A DNA stretch of 19,046 nucleotides from GCA-2701705 sp036163455 (GTDB lineage: Bacteria > Pseudomonadota > Gammaproteobacteria > GCA-002705445 > GCA-002716945). The notes beneath the pieces are model-generated. The model ran no database searches and was not told the origin of the DNA. It worked only from the letters and a program-made list of their open reading frames with translations. Shown here piece after piece: positions 1 through 6,804 of the stretch; the stretch's first letter is position 1, and every line of letters begins with the position of its first letter. The stretch covers positions 1 to 19,046 of the forward strand of contig JAYZKL010000029.1 of the NCBI GenBank assembly GCA_036163455.1, in the 5' to 3' direction. The position numbers were made by a program, and so were the translations under genes.

Positions 1-102
1 TTTGTGCCAGAGGGAGATAATAGCGACTATAGCAGACAAAAAACTTTTTATGATGGAACTTATAATTATCTAAAAAGTATAGGCATTAAAGAGATTGTTT
101 AA
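1..102 (+). CDS. 3' end of an unidentified gene (last 33 codons)
   Basis: Frame 1 is open from the first base of the window to a TAA at 100-102 and encodes 33 residues ending in LKSIGIKEIV. The start lies outside the window. The codon choice and the lysine- and isoleucine-rich composition resemble the other genes here, so it is probably a genuine gene end rather than a chance frame. The fragment is polar, has no membrane segment, and contains no motif I can tie to a family. It is followed by about 140 bp of non-coding DNA and then a tRNA gene on the opposite strand. No function is assigned. Confidence 0.5.
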   Translation, partial: FVPEGDNSDYSRQKTFYDGTYNYLKSIGIKEIV

Positions 103-168
103 TTTGATTAAAAGACTACCATACACACACACTTTTCTTTCTGAATAATGAGCTGTTTTTAAAGCAAA

Positions 169-190
169 TGGTGGCATATTTGGTGGCATA
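169..190. repeat. Two tandem copies of a 10-bp repeat at 12-bp period
   Basis: The decamer TGGTGGCATA occurs at 169-178 and again at 181-190, separated by TT, so the period is 12 bp. It lies in the non-coding spacer on the 3' side of the minus-strand tRNA-Arg gene, about 55 bp from the end of the tRNA. The repeat is G-rich in otherwise very AT-rich DNA. Short direct repeats beside a tRNA 3' end could be arm-type binding sites of a tyrosine recombinase, or sites for a DNA-binding regulator; neither is shown. No integrase gene is visible in the window. Confidence 0.75.
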
Positions 191-245
191 AATTTAATGT
201 ATTTTAATGATTTGTTGAATACATTGATTTGTAGCTTGACAAAAA

Positions 246-318
246 CCTCCCCGCCCGGAATCGAACCAGGAACTAAACCTTAGGAGGGTCTCGTTATATC
301 CAATTTAACTACGGGGAG
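246..318 (-). tRNA. tRNA-Arg(CCT)
   Basis: Read on the minus strand, 73 nt fold into a full cloverleaf. The 7-bp acceptor stem is CTCCCCG with CGGGGAG, and the discriminator is G. The D arm is GTTA/TAAC. The anticodon stem is AGACC/GGTTT with loop CTCCTAA, giving anticodon CCT, which reads the Arg codon AGG. The T arm is CCTGG/CCGGG with loop TTCGATT. The 3' CCA is not encoded: the discriminator is followed directly by TTTTT, so CCA must be added after transcription. A weak minus-strand promoter (TAGACA at 365-360, 17-bp spacer, TTTATA at 342-337) lies just upstream, in the spacer shared with tsaB. Confidence 0.96.
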
Positions 319-331
319 ATTATTCATAAAA

Positions 332-365
332 TTGTATATAAAAAAATCTTAATGTACTATGTCTA
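332..365. promoter_or_regulatory. Possible divergent promoters of tRNA-Arg and tsaB
   Basis: The 50-bp spacer between the tRNA 5' end and tsaB must hold two back-to-back promoters. On the plus strand, TTGTAT (332-337), a 17-bp spacer and TACTAT (355-360) would start transcription about two bases before the tsaB ATG, giving an almost leaderless mRNA. On the minus strand, TAGACA (365-360), a 17-bp spacer and TTTATA (342-337) would start about 12 nt before the tRNA. The two candidates occupy the same DNA, so they could compete. Matches to the sigma-70 consensus are only moderate, and such hexamers are common in AT-rich DNA. Confidence 0.25.
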
Positions 366-368
366 TTT

Positions 369-1037
369 ATGAATATATTATCCATCGATACTTCTACGAA
401 TAAAGTTTCAGTTGCCTTAAAAATAGATAATAAAATTGATAGTTTGGAAAATAGACAAGAAATACGTGCTAGCCAAATTGTCCTCACCATGATAGATAAA
501 ATATTAAATAAGCATAAAATCAGTTGCAAAGATTTAAATGCTATCAGTTTTAATAAAGGGCCAGCCAGTTTTACTGGAACAAGAATTGCCTCATCGATAA
601 CTCAAGCAATTGGCTATACATGGAAAATACCAGTTTTTGGAGTTTCATCGCTCACTATTATGGCATTTGACTATTTTAAAAAAACAAAGCATTCAGAGAT
701 AATTTCTATCAAAAAAGCTTATAGTCAGAAAGTTTTTTGGGCAGCATATAGTATTGGTAAAAATTCATTTAAACCCATCAGTGGAAACCATATATCTAAT
801 TTTGCAGACATAAAATTAGATGGTGATTCTAAGTGGCATGGAATTTCAGATTGTTGGGATGATTATGAATCTGGCACTAATGGGTCAATTGATCAGTTGA
901 TTGAAAAAACAGATATCAATGAAAAAGGCAATGCAGAAAGAATTATCGATTTTGTTCTCTCAAATGGAAAAATAGATAAGGAATTTGATTATAAAGACAC
1001 TCTCCCTGAATATGTAAGCCATGACTTATACGATTAA
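369..1037 (+). CDS. tsaB: tRNA threonylcarbamoyladenosine biosynthesis protein TsaB
   Basis: The 222 residues match the TsaB subfamily of ASKHA-fold proteins. The N-terminus has the phosphate-1-type strand MNILSIDTST with Asp7, residues 64-73 are the family signature GPASFTGTRI, and the C-terminus (LPEYVS, about 212-217) resembles the usual closing strand. TsaB is the non-catalytic scaffold that binds TsaD and TsaE in making t6A at position 37 of tRNAs that read ANN codons. The length is near the usual 225-235. The ATG at 369 has no Shine-Dalgarno sequence, and a possible promoter would leave it almost leaderless. The stop codon overlaps the psd stop on the other strand by 4 bp. A Gly-to-Ala change in the usual GPGSFTG motif is noted. 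Confidence 0.93.
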   Translation: MNILSIDTSTNKVSVALKIDNKIDSLENRQEIRASQIVLTMIDKILNKHKISCKDLNAISFNKGPASFTGTRIASSITQAIGYTWKIPVFGVSSLTIMAFDYFKKTKHSEIISIKKAYSQKVFWAAYSIGKNSFKPISGNHISNFADIKLDGDSKWHGISDCWDDYESGTNGSIDQLIEKTDINEKGNAERIIDFVLSNGKIDKEFDYKDTLPEYVSHDLYD

Positions 1038-1888
1038 GAAATATTTTTTCCTATTTGAGATCCAACTCTAATAACTTTTCCTTTTTTTAGGTCATCTGAT
1101 AGTTTCACCTTATCATTAAATAATAAAATAACAGTTGATCCGGTCTTAAACATTCCCATTTCTTCGCCTTTCTTTAAACTTACTCTTTTTTTTCTATAAT
1201 CTGATGAGATTGTTTTTTTAGGTACAGGTGGAGATGATTCGCCTTTCCATACCACTTCTATAGATGAGACATTAATTGCACCAATTAATATTACAGAAAA
1301 CTTAAGTTGATCTTTTTCAAAATTACATACCAATCTTTCATTTTTTAAATACAAATTATTTATTGCTTTAACAGCATGGGTTGTAACGCTATATAATCTT
1401 CCAGGAACATGCATAGTTTTCATTAATTTGCCATCCGAAGGCATATGCACACGATGATAATCTTTTGGGCCAAGATAAATTGTAACGAAAGATCCATTTT
1501 CATATTTTGATGATTTGTCATTATCATGTAATAACGAATCAATATTTATTGTCTTTCCTTTAACCTGAACAATCGTATTACTTTTGATTTCTCCAAACTC
1601 AAGTATTTTGCCATCACATGAAGATGTAATAGAATCTTTTTTTCCATCTATTTTGTGAACACTTTTTTTTAGTTTTCTCGTAAAAAAGTCACAAAAGGTA
1701 TCATAATCATCTGGGGATGACATGATACATTCAGACATATTTACTTTGAAAACTCTAATATAAAGTCTTATTAGAAAATTTTTTAATGGATGTTTGGTGC
1801 GAGTAATTAAATAAGTAAATCGTGAAAATAGATGATGTGGTATAAAAAATAACCAATAAGATTTAATATAATTGAATATATTGTTCAT
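1034..1888 (-). CDS. psd: Phosphatidylserine decarboxylase proenzyme
   Basis: The 284-residue proenzyme converts phosphatidylserine to phosphatidylethanolamine at the inner membrane. The charge-relay residues expected from the E. coli enzyme are visible: Asp92 in SSCDGKI, and His148 in YHRVHMP (residues 144-150). The self-cleavage site is TGST at 249-252; the Gly250-Ser251 bond would be cut and Ser251 would become the pyruvoyl group. The usual motif is LGST, so the first position differs. The first 20-odd residues are hydrophobic and aromatic, consistent with membrane association. It starts 3 bp after the stop of the SCO1-like gene, so the two are probably co-transcribed. Its stop overlaps the tsaB stop tail to tail. 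Confidence 0.95.
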   Translation of the reverse strand: MNNIFNYIKSYWLFFIPHHLFSRFTYLITRTKHPLKNFLIRLYIRVFKVNMSECIMSSPDDYDTFCDFFTRKLKKSVHKIDGKKDSITSSCDGKILEFGEIKSNTIVQVKGKTINIDSLLHDNDKSSKYENGSFVTIYLGPKDYHRVHMPSDGKLMKTMHVPGRLYSVTTHAVKAINNLYLKNERLVCNFEKDQLKFSVILIGAINVSSIEVVWKGESSPPVPKKTISSDYRKKRVSLKKGEEMGMFKTGSTVILLFNDKVKLSDDLKKGKVIRVGSQIGKNIS

Positions 1889-1891
1889 AGA

Positions 1892-2491
1892 TTAATTTAG
1901 AAACTCAACAATTTCGGTTTCTAGTTTAGAAAAATCAAATGGTGGTGAAAATATCCCTAGCAGCCTACCTGATTGATCCACTAAAAAGAGTGCGCCAGTA
2001 TGTTCATAAAAATCTATGCTTTGGCTAGATGAAACTTTTTCATAATATACGCCAATTGATTGAGAAAGGCTTTTTAAATCAGTAGGACTCATTGTTATGC
2101 CTATAAAGTCATTATTAAAATACTCTACATAATTTTTAACAGTAGAAATATCATCGTTTTTTGTATCTACCGAAATAAATATTATTTGTAATTGTTCAAA
2201 ATTTTCATAATTATTATTTTTCATTGATCCATAGATTTTATTTAGTTTAGCTAGGGTATCTGGGCAAAAGTCAGGGCATCTAGTGTACCCAAAGAATATT
2301 AGGCTGACTTTGTTTAGGAAATGTTTTTGCTCAAAATACTTGTGTGTAGTTGATTGTGCTGAAAGGCCTTCACTGAAGAAAAAATTTTTTGGTTTGAGCT
2401 CTGTGAAGGCTGGTTGCTCTTCTGGCTCATTGAGAGATAGCCCTAATAAAATGACTAACAAGATACCTAAAAAGAAATAAAAATTTTTCAT
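1892..2491 (-). CDS. SCO1/SenC/PrrC-family copper-binding protein
   Basis: The 199-residue protein has an N-terminal hydrophobic anchor (about residues 4-20) and a thioredoxin-like domain with the SCO copper site: Cys72 and Cys76 in the CPDFC motif, and the distal His164 in YEHTGALFLVD. SCO proteins sit on the outer face of the inner membrane and deliver copper, or a redox equivalent, to the CuA site of cytochrome c oxidase. No oxidase or heme A genes are nearby, so a role in oxidase assembly rests on family knowledge. The ATG at 2491-2489 begins the anchor directly. It is the first gene of a two-gene unit with psd and is divergent from aroC. Confidence 0.92.
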   Translation of the reverse strand: MKNFYFFLGILLVILLGLSLNEPEEQPAFTELKPKNFFFSEGLSAQSTTHKYFEQKHFLNKVSLIFFGYTRCPDFCPDTLAKLNKIYGSMKNNNYENFEQLQIIFISVDTKNDDISTVKNYVEYFNNDFIGITMSPTDLKSLSQSIGVYYEKVSSSQSIDFYEHTGALFLVDQSGRLLGIFSPPFDFSKLETEIVEFLN

Positions 2492-2505
2492 AAAAACCCA
2501 ATAAT

Positions 2506-2534
2506 TTCAAAAATTCAGCTTTATACTATATAAT
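2506..2534 (+). promoter_or_regulatory. Candidate promoter for aroC and the following operon
   Basis: TTCAAA (2506-2511, four of six matches to the -35 consensus), a 17-bp spacer and a perfect TATAAT (2529-2534) lie about 70 bp before the aroC ATG and predict an RNA start near 2541. This is the best promoter-like sequence in the 112-bp spacer between the SCO1-like gene and aroC. It is the only sizeable gap before a run of sixteen plus-strand genes, so it is a natural candidate for driving at least the first of them. AT-rich DNA produces such matches by chance. Confidence 0.35.
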
Positions 2535-2538
2535 AGTA
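2524..2538. repeat. Perfect inverted repeat over the aroC -10 region
   Basis: TACTAT (2524-2529), three bases and ATAGTA (2533-2538) form a perfect 6-bp inverted repeat. It covers the plus-strand TATAAT and also a minus-strand TATTAT (2535-2530) that could serve the SCO1-psd unit. It could be an operator or simply two facing -10 boxes. The arms are short and contain only A/T and a single G/C pair. Confidence 0.4.
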
Positions 2539-2603
2539 GATTAAATATATGATATTTATTGAGCTTTTGCTAATTATTTCATTCTTAAACAACAGCCCTG
2601 ATT

Positions 2604-3662
2604 ATGTCTGGTAATACATTTGGAAAAATATTTTGTCTTACTTCATTTGGCGAAAGTCATGGAAAGGCACTTGGTTGCGTGGTAGACGGTTGTCCACCAG
2701 GCTTAAAACTCAATGAATCTGATATACAAAAGGATTTGGACAGAAGAAAGCCTGGAAAATCAAAATATACCTCTCAAAGAAAGGAGAGTGATAAGGTTGA
2801 AATATTGTCAGGTATTTTTGAGGGGAAAACAACAGGAACTCCTATTTGTTTATTAATTGCGAATGAAGACCAACGACCAAAAGATTATAAAGAAATTAAA
2901 GAAAAATTTAGACCAGGCCATGCTGACTTCACCTATACAAAAAAGTATGGATTTAGAGATTATAGAGGTGCTGGTAGATCATCGGCTAGAGAGACAGTTG
3001 CAAGAGTAGCTGGAGGAGCTATTGCTAAAAAATATTTAAAGCAGAGTTCTAAGATTAGTATATTTGGATATGTTTCTAAGATTGGCGAACATCGGGCAAA
3101 TAAAGTTAATTATAATGATATTGAAAAAAACTCTTTTTTCTTTCCTGATAAGAAAATGGTTCCAATACTTGAAGACTACATTGGTAAAATAAGAAAAAGT
3201 GGTGATTCTATTGGCGCGGAAGTTACTGTAATAGCACAAAATGTTCCTGCTGGATTGGGAAACCCTGTATTTGATAAACTTGATGCATTACTTGCGTCAT
3301 CAATGATGTCAATTAATGCTGTTAAAGGAGTTGAGATAGGTAGTGGTTTTGATGTGGTATCAAAAAAAGGTTCAGAATGTAGAGATGAAATTACACCGAA
3401 AGGTTTTAAATCAAACCATGCTGGAGGTACTTTGGGAGGTATTTCTACAGGACAAGATATTGTAGTTAAGATTGCACTTAAGCCAACATCAAGTATTTTA
3501 ATTCCTGGACAAACAATAACAATAAAAAATAAAAAAACAACCATAGCTACAAAAGGAAGACACGATCCATGTGTAGGTATAAGGGCTACACCAATTGCAG
3601 AAGCAATGATGGCATTGGTTCTTTGCGATTTATTGCTTCGCCATAGAGCACAAATTGATTAA
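2604..3662 (+). CDS. aroC: Chorismate synthase
   Basis: The 352 residues are a full-length chorismate synthase, the last enzyme of the shikimate pathway. It converts 5-enolpyruvylshikimate-3-phosphate to chorismate using reduced FMN. Signatures in order are GESHG at 16-20, RPGHAD at 103-108, GRSSARET at 124-131 and the C-terminal GRHDPC at 318-323. The start at 2604 gives MSGNTFGK, the usual N-terminus of the family; no Shine-Dalgarno sequence precedes it. Chorismate feeds tryptophan and folate synthesis, both served by genes further along the same strand. It is the first gene of the long co-directional run, 19 bp before leuC. Confidence 0.97.
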   Translation: MSGNTFGKIFCLTSFGESHGKALGCVVDGCPPGLKLNESDIQKDLDRRKPGKSKYTSQRKESDKVEILSGIFEGKTTGTPICLLIANEDQRPKDYKEIKEKFRPGHADFTYTKKYGFRDYRGAGRSSARETVARVAGGAIAKKYLKQSSKISIFGYVSKIGEHRANKVNYNDIEKNSFFFPDKKMVPILEDYIGKIRKSGDSIGAEVTVIAQNVPAGLGNPVFDKLDALLASSMMSINAVKGVEIGSGFDVVSKKGSECRDEITPKGFKSNHAGGTLGGISTGQDIVVKIALKPTSSILIPGQTITIKNKKTTIATKGRHDPCVGIRATPIAEAMMALVLCDLLLRHRAQID

Positions 3663-3681
3663 TTATTTCTATCTAGGATAA

Positions 3682-5085
3682 ATGAAACAAACCTTATACG
3701 ACAAAATCTGGGATGAGCATCAAGTTATCAAAAATGATGACGGAACATCTTTAATTTATATTGATAGACATCTTGTTCATGAAGTTACATCCCCTCAAGC
3801 ATTTGATGGTCTTTTAATAAAGAATCGTGAAGTTTGGGATAAGAATACAATTTATGCAGTTTCAGATCACAATGTTCCAACTGCAGATAGAAAATCTGGA
3901 ATAAAAGATCCAATATCTAAGCTTCAAGTTGATACGCTTATAAATAATTGTAAAAAACATAAAATAAACTATTTTGATTTAAATGATATTAAACAAGGGA
4001 TAGTGCATATAATAGGGCCAGAACTTGGGATTACACAACCCGGAATGACTTTAGTGTGTGGCGATTCACATACATCAACACACGGAGCTCTTTCTGCATT
4101 GTCTTTTGGGATTGGAACAAGTGAAGTTGAGCATGTACTTGCAACACAGTGCATCAATATGAAAAAGGAAAAAAATTTAAAGATAAATATAATTAGTAGT
4201 TTGAAAAACCTTGTAACGTCAAAAGATCTTATTTTATATATTATTGGTAAGATAGGTACATCGGGTGGAACAGGATATACGATTGAGTATACTGGCCCTT
4301 GCATAAGAGAGTTAAGTATAGAAAGCAGAATGACTATTTGTAATATGAGTATAGAGGCTGGATCCAAATCTGGAATAATAGGATTTGATGAAAAGACCCT
4401 TGAATACTTATTACAAAGGCAACACATTTCATCAAACAAGTATATTGATAAAGCAATCAAGTATTGGGAGACATTGAAAAGTGATGATGAATCAGAATTT
4501 GATAAAACAATCAACATTGATGCTTCTTTAGTAGAACCGCAAGTTACTTGGGGCACGTCTCCACAAATGACAACTTCAGTTCATGGCAAAGTGCCTGATC
4601 CTAATACAGTTAAGGATAAAGGTGAAAAAGAATCAATTACTAAAGCAATTGAATACATGGGTTTAGAACCTAATCAAGAAATTGGTTCAATAAAATTAGA
4701 TAAAATTTTTATTGGATCATGTACAAATTCTAGAATTGAAGATTTAAGACTAGCGGCTAACGTTATAAAACAAAAAAAAATTGCAAGCAACATTAAGCAA
4801 GCTATCGTGGTTCCAGGTTCAGGGCAAGTGAAAGCACAAGCAGAAAAAGAAGGTTTAGATAAAATTTTCATTAAATCTGGGTTTGAATGGAGAGATCCAG
4901 GTTGTTCAATGTGCTTAGGAATGAATGATGATAAACTTAATGCTTATGAAAGGTGTGCTTCAACATCAAATAGAAATTTTGAGGGGAGGCAAGGTGAGAA
5001 AGGGAGAACACACTTAGTTAGTCCAGCCATGGCTGCACTTGCCGCAGTTAAAGGGCACTTTGATGACGTTACAAATGTTGAATGA
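3682..5085 (+). CDS. leuC: 3-isopropylmalate dehydratase large subunit
   Basis: The 467 residues are the aconitase-family large subunit that, with LeuD, isomerises 2-isopropylmalate to 3-isopropylmalate in leucine synthesis. The 4Fe-4S ligands are Cys347 in IGSCTNSR and Cys408 and Cys411 in DPGCSMC. An upstream GDSHTSTHGA segment forms part of the active site. The length equals that of typical gammaproteobacterial LeuC. It is one of the few genes here with a Shine-Dalgarno-like sequence, AGGA about 6 bases before the ATG. It overlaps leuD by 4 bp (ATGA). leuA is not in the window and must be elsewhere. Confidence 0.97.
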   Translation: MKQTLYDKIWDEHQVIKNDDGTSLIYIDRHLVHEVTSPQAFDGLLIKNREVWDKNTIYAVSDHNVPTADRKSGIKDPISKLQVDTLINNCKKHKINYFDLNDIKQGIVHIIGPELGITQPGMTLVCGDSHTSTHGALSALSFGIGTSEVEHVLATQCINMKKEKNLKINIISSLKNLVTSKDLILYIIGKIGTSGGTGYTIEYTGPCIRELSIESRMTICNMSIEAGSKSGIIGFDEKTLEYLLQRQHISSNKYIDKAIKYWETLKSDDESEFDKTINIDASLVEPQVTWGTSPQMTTSVHGKVPDPNTVKDKGEKESITKAIEYMGLEPNQEIGSIKLDKIFIGSCTNSRIEDLRLAANVIKQKKIASNIKQAIVVPGSGQVKAQAEKEGLDKIFIKSGFEWRDPGCSMCLGMNDDKLNAYERCASTSNRNFEGRQGEKGRTHLVSPAMAALAAVKGHFDDVTNVE

Positions 5086-5720
5086 AAAATAAAATTATTC
5101 AAGGCCAAGTAATTCCTATTAATCAATCCAACATTGATACAGATGTTATAATTCCTAAACAATATCTTAAAGCAATTGGTAAAACTGGTTTTGGAAAATT
5201 TTTATTTGATTCGTGGAGATATGATGAACCAGGCGACCTAAGTACAACAAAAAAGAGAAAGATAAATAATAATTTTATTTTAAATAAAAAACCTTATTCT
5301 TCTGGAAAAATTTTAATTGTAAATGATAATTTTGGTTGCGGTTCATCAAGGGAACATGCTGTTTGGGCAATCAAGGATTATGGGATTGAAGCTGTAATCT
5401 CTAGTTCTTTTGCAGAAATTTTTTCTAATAATAGTTTTAAAAACCAATTGTTATTGGCTCCAATTAAAAAATCTGAAATTGACTGGCTATTTGAACAAAT
5501 CCCAGATTCTGGAATATATCAATTGACAATTGATGTCCTTAATCAGACAATTAGTACGCCTGATAATGTGACTATTAATTTCGCAATAGATCAATCAAAC
5601 AAGGAAAAAGTGATTCACGGATATGATGATATCGAACTAACGCTTAAAAATAAAAAAGTAATTAAAGACTTTGAAAAAACAATAATAAATAAGAAACCAT
5701 GGCTGTTTGAAAATGAATGA
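5082..5720 (+). CDS. leuD: 3-isopropylmalate dehydratase small subunit
   Basis: The 212-residue swivelling domain partners LeuC. Recognisable segments are NIDTDVIIPKQYLK at 17-30 and FGCGSSREHA at 84-93, the family signature that contacts substrate. The length is usual for the proteobacterial type. The start codon overlaps the leuC stop as ATGA, so the two subunits, needed in equal amounts, are probably translationally coupled. The 3' end overlaps the start of leuB. Confidence 0.97.
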   Translation: MKNKIIQGQVIPINQSNIDTDVIIPKQYLKAIGKTGFGKFLFDSWRYDEPGDLSTTKKRKINNNFILNKKPYSSGKILIVNDNFGCGSSREHAVWAIKDYGIEAVISSSFAEIFSNNSFKNQLLLAPIKKSEIDWLFEQIPDSGIYQLTIDVLNQTISTPDNVTINFAIDQSNKEKVIHGYDDIELTLKNKKVIKDFEKTIINKKPWLFENE

Positions 5721-6804
5721 GAAGAAAAATAATATTTTATTGCTACCTGGTGATGGAGTTGGTCCTGAAATAATGGCAGAAGTGGTAAAGATTATTGACT
5801 ATTTTAATAAACAAAAAGTATTTAATGTGGATTATGATTTTGCAGATATTGGCGGTATTGCACTTGATAATCATAATGTACCGCTTCCTGATAGCACTTT
5901 AAAAAAAGCATCTAAAGCTGACGCAATATTGCTTGGAGCAGTCGGTGCTAAAAAATATGAAAATAATGAAAGAACATTAAAGCCAGAATACGGTTTATTA
6001 GAGTTAAGACAGAAACTTGAATTATTTGTTAATTTAAGACCAATTTTCTTATTTGATTCACTTATTAATGCTTCAACATTAAAGTCAGATGTAATAAAAA
6101 ATTTGGATATATTAATAGTTAGAGAATTAATAAGTGATGTTTATTTTGGTGAACCAAGAGGTTTTGATTCAAACAAAGATGGATCATATGCATTTAATAC
6201 AATGAAATATACTGAAAAAGAAGTAAGCAGAATCTCAGATTTCGCTTTTTCAATTGCATCTACTAGAAATAAGAAAATAACATCAGTAGATAAAGCTAAT
6301 GTTCTTGAGGTTTCACAATTATGGAGAGCAACCGTTGATAAAGTAGCCAAGAACTACTCAGATGTTAAATTACAGCATATGTATATAGATAATGCTTCAA
6401 TGCAACTGATAAAGGAACCTAAGCAATTCGATGTGATATTGACAGGTAATTTATTTGGAGATATCTTGTCTGACGAAGCATCAATGCTAACAGGATCTAT
6501 TGGAATGTTACCATCGGCATCTCTCTCATTAGAAAATAGAGGATTGTATGAACCAGTGCATGGGTCGGCTCCTGATATAGCTGGAAAAGGAATTGTTAAT
6601 CCAATTGCTATGATATTATCGTTTGCAATGCTACTTGAATACACATTTAGCAAGAAAGAATTATCTGAATTGATAAGAATATCAGTTAATAAAGTGTTAA
6701 ATAATGGTATTTTTACGAAAGATCTTTCTGGTTCTGAAGAATTTGTTTCAACTGGTCAGATGGGAGATAAAGTTTTAGAAGAAGTGATGAGAAATGTTAA
6801 GTAA
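5713..6804 (+). CDS. leuB: 3-isopropylmalate dehydrogenase
   Basis: This NAD-dependent enzyme oxidises and decarboxylates 3-isopropylmalate to 2-oxoisocaproate. I chose the ATG at 5713 (363 residues) over an in-frame TTG six bases upstream, because ATG gives the normal N-terminus before LLPGDGVGPEI. With that numbering, Arg99, Arg109 and Arg137, Tyr144, Lys194 (SVDKANVL), and Asp250 and Asp254 (FGDILSDEAS) supply the substrate and Mg sites. EPVHGSAPDIAG in the C-terminal half completes the signature. The stretch after Arg137 reads RELISDVYFG rather than the common RELTGGIYFG. The gene overlaps leuD by 8 bp and asd by 11 bp. Confidence 0.96.
   Translation: MNEKKNNILLLPGDGVGPEIMAEVVKIIDYFNKQKVFNVDYDFADIGGIALDNHNVPLPDSTLKKASKADAILLGAVGAKKYENNERTLKPEYGLLELRQKLELFVNLRPIFLFDSLINASTLKSDVIKNLDILIVRELISDVYFGEPRGFDSNKDGSYAFNTMKYTEKEVSRISDFAFSIASTRNKKITSVDKANVLEVSQLWRATVDKVAKNYSDVKLQHMYIDNASMQLIKEPKQFDVILTGNLFGDILSDEASMLTGSIGMLPSASLSLENRGLYEPVHGSAPDIAGKGIVNPIAMILSFAMLLEYTFSKKELSELIRISVNKVLNNGIFTKDLSGSEEFVSTGQMGDKVLEEVMRNVK

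Noticed and set aside
121..131. Short AC dinucleotide run
   Set aside because: It is only about five units and has no associated structure; it is not a meaningful microsatellite or array.
151..165. Possible terminator after the first gene fragment (AGC, T-run, GC)
   Set aside because: The potential stem is only three to four base pairs with no following T-run, so it is too weak to call.
236..241. Perfect TTGACA -35 box on the plus strand
   Set aside because: It points into the tRNA gene from the antisense side, and no acceptable -10 box follows at 16-18 bp.
3176..3544. Open frame on the minus strand inside aroC
   Set aside because: It is antisense to conserved chorismate synthase codons, and its protein resembles no family.
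3969..4556. Long open frame on the minus strand inside leuC
   Set aside because: It lies wholly within a well-supported enzyme gene, is cysteine-rich in no recognisable pattern and hydrophobic by mirror of the codon bias, and has no promoter or start signal. It is a shadow of leuC.
5707..5712. TTG start for leuB six bases upstream of the ATG
   Set aside because: It adds only Met-Lys, has no ribosome binding site, and the ATG at 5713 gives the normal N-terminus.
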